A stretch of 41,726 bases of DNA from Chitinispirillaceae bacterium. Its GTDB lineage: Bacteria; Fibrobacterota; Chitinivibrionia; Chitinivibrionales; Chitinispirillaceae. Every line of letters starts with the position of its first letter. The stretch's first letter is position 1. The notes under the pieces were generated by a model that saw only the letters and a program-made list of their open reading frames with translations, was not told the DNA's origin and searched no databases. The DNA lies in assembly GCA_016926315.1 (NCBI GenBank), contig JAFGOU010000568.1, positions 1 to 41,726 on the forward strand, given 5' to 3'. This document shows positions 1 through 8,471 of this stretch, one piece after another. The position numbers and the translations under genes were made by a program.

Positions 1-1811
1 CCACCGGTATGCGATTCTATCCCGTTTGTCAGGAATTCCGAAAGCCGTTTCGAACCGGTGACGTGGAGCGGCGAACCGAGCACCACGTACACGCCTGAAG
101 CGACGAAATAGTGACCGATGGCGACCGCTTTTTCGCTGACCCACTCCGGTGCCGCGCCGGCAAGTGGCAGGTCCGCGATATCGTTTCCGAGGCCGCCTTC
201 TTTGACGATATCGGTCGCGGCAATAAGCAGGCGGCTGTTGTCCACGCAGGAACCCATGTGCAGCACCGGCGGCATGCCGACCGCCTCGCACACCTCCCGC
301 AGTCCCGGACCGGCAAGGGTATAGGCGGTCTCCGGCGTCATGAGTCCGGCCCGCGCGCAGGACATGGCCGTGCATCCGGTGAGCAGCACGAGCACGTCGT
401 TTTGTATCAGCTCTTTGACAAGCTCGACACTGCTCCCGCTTATTCCGGTTTTGGGATGGTTGCATCCGACGACACCGGCCACGCCGCGTATCCTTCCGTC
501 AATGATCGCGTCGTTGAGCGGCCTGAAACTTTTCCGGTACGTGCCGCCGAGCATCGTAAAGACCGCGCGCACCGAGAATCCGGCCACCAGATCGAGCTTT
601 TCGCCGGGAATGCACACTTTTTCCTTCTGCCGGTTCGCAAAGTTGTCGATCGCCCTGCGTACGAGGGCCCGCGCCTGCTCTCCCGCATGCTGGGGTTCAA
701 AGAGAAACGGTTCGAACCCTTCGGTATGGGCGAGCGGCGACGTGGAGACGATCTTTGTGTGAAAGCACTTGGCCACGTCAGCAAGGCCGGGCATGACGCA
801 CTGCACGTCCACGAGCATCATCTCCACGGCGCCGGTCATGATGGCCAGCTCTTGCTGCAGAAAGCTGCCGGCAACCGGTATGCCGTGCCGCATGAGGATC
901 TCGTTTGCCGTGCAGCAGATCCCGCCGAGCTGGATGCCCTCCGCGCCCTTTGTTTGTGCGTAGGCAATGATCGACGGATCGCTGCAGGCCACGGCTATCA
1001 TTTCCGAGAGTACGGGCTCGTGACCGTGCACCACGATATTGACCTTGTCGTGCGCGAGGATGCCGAGATTGACCATGGAGCGCACCGGCCGTGGCGTGCC
1101 GAACAGGATATCCGAGATCTGGGTCGCGATCATGGAGCCGCCCCACCCGTCAGCCAGGGAGAGCCGCATGCCGGCGAGCGCAAGGTGCGTATAGTCGTGG
1201 TCAACACCCATGTGCGTTCGGTGCATCATTTCCACGACCGGCGGATCGATGCCGCAGGGAGCCAGGTCCTGTTTTTTCCATGCTGACTGCCGGGTCTCTG
1301 GCGCCAGGCCCAGCCCGCGCAATGGTTCGCCGCTGCCGTGGAACTCTTTTTCAAATACATGCGCAAGGTCAAGGGCAATCTGCTCAGTGGTTTTATTTTC
1401 GATACTCACGCCGTACGATACCGCGACCTCGTTGAGCCGTTTTGCGTCTTTGATGGCGTAATCGGACGACAAGCCTTTTGCGGCTAGTTTGAGGACATGG
1501 ACCAGGTGCCTGCCGTGATCGGAATGCGCCGCAGCTCCGCCGGCGATCTCCCGGCACAGGTTGCGCGCCGCAATGGTGTCTGCGTTTGCCCCGCATATGC
1601 CGCGCGGCGTTTTCGGGGTAATTCGGCAGGGTCCCATGTTGCAGATGCGGCAGCAGATGCCGCTTTTTCCAAACGTACACACGGGCCCGGCATCGCCCGC
1701 CCGGTCCCAGACGGTTTTAACGGCACTGTTATGCGGCTGACTGCACAGGAGGGGTAAAGCAGCATCACCCGTCAATGGATTGCCGCTGCTTTTTTGTTGT
1801 TGCGTGGGCAT
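1..1811 (-). CDS. cooS: Anaerobic Ni-Fe carbon monoxide dehydrogenase, catalytic subunit (3'-truncated by window edge)
   Basis: Catalyses CO + H2O to CO2 with release of two electrons, in the cytoplasm, alone or with acetyl-CoA synthase. About 603 residues are visible; the family is usually about 630-640, so only the last few dozen residues lie beyond base 1. Read from the ATG at 1811, Cys45 and Cys53 fit the D-cluster and Cys54, Cys57, Cys62, Cys73 the B-cluster (CCRICNMGPC then GICGA). C-cluster ligand regions all follow in order: HGHEPVLSEM (His), GICCTANE, VDVQCVMP, GVVGCNHPK, LLTGCTA and HMGSCVDNSR (Cys), plus the catalytic-lysine region WVSEKAVAIG. No frameshift was seen. The start is preceded by a weak AGGT-type site. 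Nothing upstream on this strand within the window suggests an operon; partners such as cooF or acs genes would lie off the left edge. Function as CODH is near certain; whether respiratory, biosynthetic or redox-balancing is unknown. Confidence 0.96.
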   Translation of the reverse strand, partial: MPTQQQKSSGNPLTGDAALPLLCSQPHNSAVKTVWDRAGDAGPVCTFGKSGICCRICNMGPCRITPKTPRGICGANADTIAARNLCREIAGGAAAHSDHGRHLVHVLKLAAKGLSSDYAIKDAKRLNEVAVSYGVSIENKTTEQIALDLAHVFEKEFHGSGEPLRGLGLAPETRQSAWKKQDLAPCGIDPPVVEMMHRTHMGVDHDYTHLALAGMRLSLADGWGGSMIATQISDILFGTPRPVRSMVNLGILAHDKVNIVVHGHEPVLSEMIAVACSDPSIIAYAQTKGAEGIQLGGICCTANEILMRHGIPVAGSFLQQELAIMTGAVEMMLVDVQCVMPGLADVAKCFHTKIVSTSPLAHTEGFEPFLFEPQHAGEQARALVRRAIDNFANRQKEKVCIPGEKLDLVAGFSVRAVFTMLGGTYRKSFRPLNDAIIDGRIRGVAGVVGCNHPKTGISGSSVELVKELIQNDVLVLLTGCTAMSCARAGLMTPETAYTLAGPGLREVCEAVGMPPVLHMGSCVDNSRLLIAATDIVKEGGLGNDIADLPLAGAAPEWVSEKAVAIGHYFVASGVYVVLGSPLHVTGSKRLSEFLTNGIESHTG

Positions 1812-2381
1812 TGACCTGCTTTCAAATCAAACAAAACAATGGATGTAAATAGCCGGGTTATTATGGCCAGATGCTTTAAATCTACAACATTGAAAGGGTT
1901 GGACGAAACAGAAGGATAGAGAACGATCTGTAATTACAGCTAGGCGGGTGGAGACGTTTATTAAAATACGAGATCAGATGATTGATCCCCGCGCACTTTA
2001 ATTGGTACGCTCCTTAACTAATTTCAACTTAGGATGGTGGTTCTGATTTTCTTGGCCGGGCCATAGGAACCTCCTAGGATGGTTCTGTTTTTCTTGGCCG
2101 GACCATAGGAAACTTCTAAGATGGTTCTGATTTAACCATAAATAGCGAACCTGGCCCCATTTTACTTGGATTTTTAAGAACCAAACAATTTTCCAGACGA
2201 ATTTTTTAACTTTTTAATAAAAATTCCTTATTATTGTAACAAGGGCCATAAGAATACCGCTCATTTTTTGGTTGTGGAGAGGGAAGAGCGGATTCAGCGC
2301 TTTTTTAGCTGTGTGTATTAGGTTATACCTAGCGGAAAAGCGTGGAAAAAAACAATCTTCCCAATCCCAAAGGAGGTTTCC
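1812..2381. other. AT-rich intergenic region between cooS and the metalloprotease pair
   Basis: This 570-base gap separates divergent genes and should contain the promoters of both. It is much richer in A and T than the surrounding coding DNA. No convincing open frame was seen. It holds a short direct tandem repeat (2031-2133, listed separately). A strong ribosome binding site, AAAGGAGG, lies at 2369-2376 just before the ATG at 2382. A TTATAC hexamer at about 2322 could be a -10 box, but I see no good -35 partner. Confidence 0.6.
2031..2133. repeat. Direct tandem repeat, about 42-45 bases, 2.5 copies
   Basis: Unit 1 runs 2031-2075, unit 2 2076-2117, and a third partial unit begins at 2118 and breaks off after about 16 bases. 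Units share AGGATGG, GGTTCTG, TTTTCTTGGCCGG and CCATAGGAA blocks with a few substitutions and a 3-base indel. The copies touch directly, with no unique spacers, so this is not a CRISPR array. It could be the remnant end of an insertion sequence or an array of binding sites upstream of cooS or the protease genes; the sequence alone does not decide. Confidence 0.75.
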
Positions 2382-3533
2382 ATGTCGCGGTTTCTTGTGC
2401 TTGCACTAATTAGCGTGTTCTGCATCAGTTCTCTCACCTTCTCATCCGGGACTTCATCAGGGTGGCCAAGTAATATTCCCAAGCCTGCCGATGAAACTGT
2501 TGCCACAAAAGTCAATTGGATCTGGAACAATGTCATTAAACAGACCGTAACCGAGGGAAGGGGTCGGGGTACGTACACAAACTTTTTTGACCAGTTGCAC
2601 GCGAGCGCTGCCATGGGAAAATTCCAGGTGTGTATTCGCTGGGACTCTCATTCAAAGGTCACTCCGGCCCAGCGTGACTGTATCGAAGGAATGCTTCAGC
2701 GTATAATGGGCAATTGGACAACGGTGATGAAAGGATATGATGGATGGCCGTGGGACACTATTCCGATCAGGATTTCGGGATGGGCATGTTACAATGCGAG
2801 CGATCTTGGCTGGACTGCTGACCAAAATAACGGTGTGCCTATTTATCCGGGAGATGTTTCTTTTGAAAATGCACCCCAGTGCCCGCAGAATTGCGGGCGT
2901 TTTTTTCATACGGATAAAAACTATACTTATCCGAATTGCTCCGGAGGTGCGAAAAACCATTACGATTTTTCATCGTGGCATTCGGATGTTATGGATGGTC
3001 CGGGATTCGGTAGCGATTGGGGCCAGCGCACCAGGGCTAATGCCACGCTCAGCGGCTGTTCAGGTCACATGGGGATTATCCAGCATGAAATGGGTCATGG
3101 TTTTTATCTGCCGGATTTTTATGACTGGACCTGTCCGGGCGGTAATCCGGCATGCGTGATGAATGCAGGCAGCTCAATGTATGTCACAGAGTATGATAAA
3201 TGGATGTTGCGACGGGTCTATAGTGAAATGAAGCGGCAATCGGGGCGACTGCCAGCGGTGAAAGTGACGGCAACGGCTAAGCCAGCCACGTATCGCAACC
3301 AGTTCATCGTGGAAGCCGTTCATGGAGTGATAAGCATTAAAGCGCCAACCGGCACAAGCCGCTCACTGCAGGTGGGAATTTATAACTTATCGGGAAAATC
3401 CCTGGCATCGGCAGCATTTTCAAATGTAGAGAAAGCGTCTCTTGCAAAGGTCTTTGCCCATGGCATGTATGTGGTGAAGATCACGGGCAGCAGCATTAAT
3501 AAAGAGGTGCATCGGATAAACATCGCCGATTAG
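2382..3533 (+). CDS. Secreted metzincin-like zinc metalloprotease with C-terminal sorting domain (paralogue 1)
   Basis: A predicted secreted protease of 383 residues; substrate unknown. A signal peptide spans about residues 1-22. The zinc site is HEMGHGFYLPD, with His235, Glu236, His239 and a third ligand Asp245. This matches the metzincin pattern HExxHxxGxxH/D, with Asp as third ligand as in snapalysin-type enzymes, except that the conserved Gly is Tyr242. VMNAGSSM downstream looks like the Met-turn. Many Cys residues and a Trp-rich middle (GYDGWPWDT) suggest a disulfide-stabilised extracellular domain. The last 80 or so residues (VGIYNLSGKSL ... GMYVVKITG) look like a type IX secretion C-terminal sorting domain. 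AAAGGAGG six bases upstream fixes the start. The next gene is a close paralogue in the same orientation, 77 bases away. I cannot name the peptidase family exactly. Confidence 0.85.
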   Translation: MSRFLVLALISVFCISSLTFSSGTSSGWPSNIPKPADETVATKVNWIWNNVIKQTVTEGRGRGTYTNFFDQLHASAAMGKFQVCIRWDSHSKVTPAQRDCIEGMLQRIMGNWTTVMKGYDGWPWDTIPIRISGWACYNASDLGWTADQNNGVPIYPGDVSFENAPQCPQNCGRFFHTDKNYTYPNCSGGAKNHYDFSSWHSDVMDGPGFGSDWGQRTRANATLSGCSGHMGIIQHEMGHGFYLPDFYDWTCPGGNPACVMNAGSSMYVTEYDKWMLRRVYSEMKRQSGRLPAVKVTATAKPATYRNQFIVEAVHGVISIKAPTGTSRSLQVGIYNLSGKSLASAAFSNVEKASLAKVFAHGMYVVKITGSSINKEVHRINIAD

Positions 3534-3610
3534 CGATATGTTTTGGAGCAGTATTCAATTTGTTATGTAGTAAAGGATTTTTATATACATTTAGGGAGAG
3601 GGGAAAGAGC

Positions 3611-4732
3611 ATGAAACCATGTAACGCTCTTATCATCAGTTTTTTTATTGCCGGCATTGCAGCTACAGCCGTTCAAAGCAGCGACATACCGCGACCACCC
3701 GATCCAGCCATGGCGACCAAAATCGACTGGATATGGGAGAATAAAATCAAAAGCTGGACCACGAGGGAACGGAATACGTTTATCGACCAGCTTTTTGCGG
3801 ACGCGGCAATGGGAACGTTCAGGGTTTGCGTTCGCTGGGAATCTGATTCAGTGGTGACCCCCACAAAACGGGACCAGATCGAGAGCATGCTTTCACGCCA
3901 CATGGGACAGTGGACTACCTGTCTCAAAGGCTTTGACGGATGGCCATGGGACACGGTTTCGGTCAAGGTCATTGGGTGGGCGGTTGCGAACCGCAACACG
4001 CTCGACTGGAGCGACGGGGATTCACCGGCACGCGTGTATGTGAATGTCCTGGATGGGAACGCGCCGAGTTGTGACAGGAATTGCTCGCGAGCGGCCCATA
4101 CCGACCGTACCTACACGTACCCGAATTGTGACGGCGGCGCGGACAACCATTGGGACTTTTATTCATGGCAAAAACAGGGCATAGGGATGACCGGTTTTGG
4201 CGGGCCCGCGGGTCAGCAGACCGATGCCGGCATGACGCTCAGAAGCACCACGGGCCAGCTTCATATCGTTCTTCATGAAATGGGGCACGGATTTACCCTG
4301 CCTGATTTTTACGACGACGACGTCCCGGGCGGAGATCCTGTTTGTGTCATGAACGCAGGGACAGCGATGAACGTCACGGATTACGATAGATGGATGCTGC
4401 GGCGGATATGGAGCGAGATCAAGCGCACATCCGGGCGGATTCCGGACGTAGCAACAATCGCCGCCGCGCAACCGGCCAGGCAGATCAGGCAATTTTCCGT
4501 GTTCGCGGAAAACGGGATGCTGAGAATTGATGGAATGGACAGGGTCAACAAGGCCGTGCAGATCAGAGTGTTTGACTTGTCAGGAAAAATGCTGACGTCC
4601 GCCACGCTTTCAAGGAATATGAATACCACGATTCAGTTCAATGGGGCAGGGAGGATAAGCCGCGGAACGTATATAGTCAGGATCTCGGGAAATTCAATAC
4701 ACGAGGTGCATCGGATTACTGTTGCTAAATAA
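3611..4732 (+). CDS. Secreted metzincin-like zinc metalloprotease with C-terminal sorting domain (paralogue 2)
   Basis: Paralogue of the preceding gene, sharing its layout throughout: signal peptide (MKPCNALIISFFIAG), GFDGWPWDT, YTYPNCDGGADNHWDFYSW-type middle, zinc site, Met-turn and sorting domain. The zinc site reads HEMGHGFTLPD, with His222, Glu223, His226 and Asp232; the usual metzincin Gly is Thr here and Tyr in the sister. CVMNAGTAM is the likely Met-turn. The C-terminus (IRVFDLSGKML ... GTYIVRISG) resembles a type IX sorting domain. The ATG at 3611 is chosen over an upstream in-frame ATG at 3560 because it is followed at once by a normal signal peptide and preceded by a purine-rich GGGGAAAG. 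The pair probably arose by tandem duplication and may be co-transcribed. Paralogue 1 has visibly lower GC, so the copies have diverged for some time. Confidence 0.85.
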   Translation: MKPCNALIISFFIAGIAATAVQSSDIPRPPDPAMATKIDWIWENKIKSWTTRERNTFIDQLFADAAMGTFRVCVRWESDSVVTPTKRDQIESMLSRHMGQWTTCLKGFDGWPWDTVSVKVIGWAVANRNTLDWSDGDSPARVYVNVLDGNAPSCDRNCSRAAHTDRTYTYPNCDGGADNHWDFYSWQKQGIGMTGFGGPAGQQTDAGMTLRSTTGQLHIVLHEMGHGFTLPDFYDDDVPGGDPVCVMNAGTAMNVTDYDRWMLRRIWSEIKRTSGRIPDVATIAAAQPARQIRQFSVFAENGMLRIDGMDRVNKAVQIRVFDLSGKMLTSATLSRNMNTTIQFNGAGRISRGTYIVRISGNSIHEVHRITVAK

Positions 4733-4885
4733 GAAAATCAGTGGAGAGGGGATACTCTATAGTGAAATAACCATCACCAGCAGGGAAGAGAATTACTCTA
4801 CCTGTAATCCGGAGGAGTCACAGATTTTCGTAACGAACCGCTGCAATATCCTTCGGATGTGGTTTCTCGCGGCGAGACGCACCTG

Positions 4886-7800
4886 TCAGCAGTCGGTCCT
4901 CATGGTCACCACAGTAGTAGTGGATATCACCGAGCAGCCCGCAGCGTTCGTAATTATACAATAGTACGATCCACTCCGGTCAGAGCTATTAAGCCCCTTG
5001 AGGTATAGAGTCGCAGTCGTGGTGCCTCCAAAAACCATGTCATCGCTTAGGACGGCACCATTTCGATACCATTGGTAGGTAAGCCCGCTTCCCGATGCGA
5101 CAACGGGTATATACAGGCCGGTCGTTGAATTGTAACAAAGAGAGTCTTTTGCTGGCGGCTGTGTCGTGATTGAGGGAGAAGCATCGACATATACCTGGAC
5201 GGAATCCCAGGCAGAGTTGCCGCAGGTCCCCACGCCCCGTACATAGTACCGTGTCAAGTATTGGGGTGTAACTGTTGGAGAAGCGGAAGTTGAAAATGGC
5301 GTACCGGTTGTACTCGTATACCAGTTCCAGGTGGCGCCGGTTCCCAGAGTCCCGGAGGATATGCTCAGTGTTGAAGACTTTCCCTGGCATACGGTTGATG
5401 GCGTCGCAACAGGAGTCGGCTTGGTTGAAACGGTGTTCATGGTGATCCGTACCGAGTCCCATGCCGAGTTTCCGCAGGTGCCTTCACCCCTGACAAAGTA
5501 CCAGGTGGCGGTCGACGGAGAAACGGTGTTAGAGGTGAGGGCCGTGCCGGTTTTGCTCGTGTACCATTTCCATGACGCGTCGGTACCAAGGGTTCCTGCG
5601 GAGACGCTGAGCACCGAGGAACCGCCCGGGCATACGCTCGCCGGTGTGGCAGTTGCCGTAGGTTTGGTAGAAATCGTGTTGACCGTAAGCGTGCAGAGAT
5701 TGCTGGCTGCGGTATTCGGCGAGCCGTTATTTACAAGACACGAAAGGATTGCGCCGTTATCAGTATTCGTTACCGAACTCAGTGTACATGATGGGCTTGT
5801 TGCGCCCGGGATATTCGTAAATGTTCCGGCACCCCTTCTCCATTGATACGAAAGCGGCGCGGTTCCGGTCGCTGTCACGGAAAATATCGCCGCCGATCCT
5901 GCGCATACCGACTGCGAAACTGGTTGTGAGGTTATTCTCGGTGCAATGATATAGTTCAAAACGATCGTCTGTGTGCTCCGGTTGTGCCGCGTTGATCCGT
6001 CCACCGCGGTCACCACGATCGTATCGAGGTTTTCATGAGGGAGCGTATCGGTCAGCGAGTATTGGCCCGGCTGTCCGGATACTGCCGAAAGCATTTTCTT
6101 CGGACCGTTATTCAGTGTCCAGTAGACGCTGTCAATGCCGCTGGGATCAGCAACAGAGTCAATAATGGTGATAAAAGGACTTGAAACGATGGTTCCTGAC
6201 GTCGGGCCGCTTTTCTGCCAGATCGTCGGTCCTGCTGAGTCCTCCATGGTTGGATCGTACTTGATCCGGAATACAAGAGTGTCTTTGTTCGCAGCGAGAG
6301 AAGAGTCGGTCGCGATCATGGAGATGGCATTGAACTGGTTTGCAACGAGTCCGGATATATTCGCGGACCAGACACTGTCTCCCGGAGTGCCGGAGGTCGT
6401 GAAGGTGTTTCCGCTCATTACGCACGAAACCGCGGCAATCCCCGAAGCGTCGGTGCAAATCATTTTGACATTCACTGAACTGGCGTTGATACTGGTGCTG
6501 TCGCGGGACGGTGTATGAAGCCGGATTGACGGTTTGGTCCGGTCATTGTCGTATTTGATAGAAACAATCAGGGAATCCCGGTTTGCGCTCAGTGAGCTGT
6601 CGGTTGCGACGAACCTGATCCGGTTGAATTGATCGGCAACAAGCCCGGTTATGACAGTGGAGTATAGGGTGTCGACAGTGGATGATCTGGTCACGCTGAA
6701 TGAAGCCGCTTCAAGAGTACAAATAATGGATGCTATGCCGCTTGCATCGCTGCAGGAAATCTGCACCGTAACCGAACTCGTTGCAACGCTGCTGCCCTGT
6801 TCGGGAGAGACAAGCGCAAGTGACGGACCGGTGCGGTCGTTGTCGTATTTTATCCGCACTGAGTTGCTTCCGCTGTTGCTGGCGCTTGAATTGTCCGTGG
6901 CAGTAATGGTAACGGTAGTGTACTGACCGGCAGCGAGATCACGGATCGTGGCAGTGTATACACTGTCTGATTCCTGTGTAGCAGGGAACGTTGAACCACC
7001 TGCGGTGATTGATACCGAAGCAATACCGCTCGCATCAGTGCATTTGACCCGGAGCCCGCATGAATCGGCCGCGATGACCGTATCTTTGCCCGGTGAAACC
7101 AGGGTGATGACCGGAGGGACATTGTCGGTGATGGTGGAGTCATATAGGAGATGTACGTACAGGGTGCACCTGTTCGCCGCGGGTGAAGCGTCCTCGGCCG
7201 TAAACATGATAGTATTCATGACAGAGGGGCTCAGGCCGGTCACGGTCGCTGAGTAAAGTGTGTCTGAACCTGAAACGGGAAAATCAGTGCCTTCCATGGA
7301 GCAGGTGACGGAAGCAATACCGCTTGCGTCCTTGCACGACACCCTGACCTGGTAGGTGGGGGACGCGACCGTCATGCTGTCCTGTGACGGGTCCATGAGC
7401 CGCATGGTCGGAGGTGTGCTGTCCTCTGCCGTTATGGTCAGCACGATGGTCATGGTGTCTGACGCGCCATCAGGATCGCGCGCAATAACCTGTGGCAGGA
7501 ACCGGCCGGTGTCTCCTGCTGCCGGTGTAAAGGTCCACGAAGAATCGACCACCGTGTCTCCTGCCGGAGATCCAGAAAGGAGCGCATAGGTGAGGGTGTC
7601 ACCGTCAGGATCGCTGCATTTGTCAGCGAGTGAAAGCGTGATCGCGGAACCTGGCTGTCCTGAGAGATAGACCGTGTCGCTCTCCCACTGCGGCGCGCGG
7701 TTGGGTGTTGGACGGTCAAAAATATGAATCGTGGCGCTTGCCTGGGGATTGAGCTCGTCCTTGACGTACGCGGTTGCGGTCACGGAGCGGTCTCCGGCGC

Positions 7801-8128
7801 TCGCAAAGATGACTTTATATTCAATGGTATCTACCTGCTGTGATTTTTCCTTGCAAATAAAGAAGTATTCCAGGGAGTCACCCTTGTGTACGGAGAGCTC
7901 GGTTGAATCGATATGCTGCGCGAGATGAAGGATAAGCCCGATCGTGACCGTGTCGCCGACCGTATCGGTAATCGAAGATTCGCTCGTAACGCCGGCGGAT
8001 GATGTCAGCACCAACGATATATCGGCCTTACTGGGATCAAACGGGTTCGAGGCTTTCTGGCAGACAAGGAGAAAAACGGCCGCAACAGCTATACTGATGC
8101 TTGCTGCTACTACTGACGATAGACGCAT
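4886..8128 (-). CDS. Large multi-Ig-domain surface lipoprotein
   Basis: About 1080 residues. The N-terminus has a hydrophobic signal ending FLLVC with Cys23 as lipidation site, followed by NPFDP, a motif common after the lipobox in Fibrobacterota-type lipoproteins. Then come an Ig/cadherin-like domain with CSDPDGDTLTY and ARDPDGASDT (about 133-235), five repeats of about 95 residues starting near 239, 336, 434, 531 and 631 that share the core DASGIAxVxC (the fifth reads DPSGIDSV), an Ig-like domain from about 729 (ITSQPVSQSVCAGS), two near-identical domains from about 819 and 901 (both containing GTCGNSAWDSV), and a last Ig-like domain from about 981. Such proteins act as adhesins or scaffolds; no enzyme domain was seen. 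The ATG at 8128 is preferred to one at 8173 because AGGGAA lies at suitable distance and it gives a proper signal peptide. It is convergent with the metalloprotease pair; the protein ends on a Cys. Confidence 0.85.
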   Translation of the reverse strand: MRLSSVVAASISIAVAAVFLLVCQKASNPFDPSKADISLVLTSSAGVTSESSITDTVGDTVTIGLILHLAQHIDSTELSVHKGDSLEYFFICKEKSQQVDTIEYKVIFASAGDRSVTATAYVKDELNPQASATIHIFDRPTPNRAPQWESDTVYLSGQPGSAITLSLADKCSDPDGDTLTYALLSGSPAGDTVVDSSWTFTPAAGDTGRFLPQVIARDPDGASDTMTIVLTITAEDSTPPTMRLMDPSQDSMTVASPTYQVRVSCKDASGIASVTCSMEGTDFPVSGSDTLYSATVTGLSPSVMNTIMFTAEDASPAANRCTLYVHLLYDSTITDNVPPVITLVSPGKDTVIAADSCGLRVKCTDASGIASVSITAGGSTFPATQESDSVYTATIRDLAAGQYTTVTITATDNSSASNSGSNSVRIKYDNDRTGPSLALVSPEQGSSVATSSVTVQISCSDASGIASIICTLEAASFSVTRSSTVDTLYSTVITGLVADQFNRIRFVATDSSLSANRDSLIVSIKYDNDRTKPSIRLHTPSRDSTSINASSVNVKMICTDASGIAAVSCVMSGNTFTTSGTPGDSVWSANISGLVANQFNAISMIATDSSLAANKDTLVFRIKYDPTMEDSAGPTIWQKSGPTSGTIVSSPFITIIDSVADPSGIDSVYWTLNNGPKKMLSAVSGQPGQYSLTDTLPHENLDTIVVTAVDGSTRHNRSTQTIVLNYIIAPRITSQPVSQSVCAGSAAIFSVTATGTAPLSYQWRRGAGTFTNIPGATSPSCTLSSVTNTDNGAILSCLVNNGSPNTAASNLCTLTVNTISTKPTATATPASVCPGGSSVLSVSAGTLGTDASWKWYTSKTGTALTSNTVSPSTATWYFVRGEGTCGNSAWDSVRITMNTVSTKPTPVATPSTVCQGKSSTLSISSGTLGTGATWNWYTSTTGTPFSTSASPTVTPQYLTRYYVRGVGTCGNSAWDSVQVYVDASPSITTQPPAKDSLCYNSTTGLYIPVVASGSGLTYQWYRNGAVLSDDMVFGGTTTATLYLKGLNSSDRSGSYYCIITNAAGCSVISTTTVVTMRTDC

Positions 8129-8471
8129 ACGGTTCAGTTCCCTGGAAAAGGTGATGCCCCCCCATCGTAGCATCCTTTCGCGGCTAGAATATAAATTGTG
8201 CTACGATTCTATAATATGGAGATGTCCCGTTTAACTACGGAAAATGGTGCATGGTTGCAGGGGATCTCTCTTTACTCCAATTTGAATAACAATAAGTAAT
8301 TACTGGTACAGCCGATGAGGGGTATTTTCTTGTATAGTATATTTAAACAAATTAGTGTAAAATATGGAGAATCGGTTCGGGTGCAGGGCCGTTACGGAGA
8401 TTCCGGATGCGATACGGTGGAACCGGGATTTCATTACTTCACGCAACATTGTTACAAGCTGAAGCAAAATA
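8129..8471. other. Intergenic region between the Ig lipoprotein and the histidine kinase
   Basis: About 340 bases between divergent genes, AT-rich in the middle (near 8200-8370). It should contain both promoters. TATAAT-like hexamers occur at about 8213 and TAAAAT near 8360 on the plus strand, but none has a well-placed -35 element, so no promoter is called. I see no gene, RNA or repeat here. Confidence 0.5.

Noticed and set aside
111..1286. Long open frame (391 codons) on the plus strand across cooS
   Set aside because: It is the antisense shadow of cooS: the translation is rich in His, Arg and Gly with no family motif, whereas the minus frame carries every CO dehydrogenase ligand segment.
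2031..2133. Possible CRISPR array
   Set aside because: Copies are directly adjacent, 42-45 bases long and diverged, with no spacers and no cas genes nearby.
4733..4885. Rho-independent terminator between the convergent metalloprotease and Ig-lipoprotein genes
   Set aside because: Only a four-pair AGAG/CTCT stem without a T-run was found.
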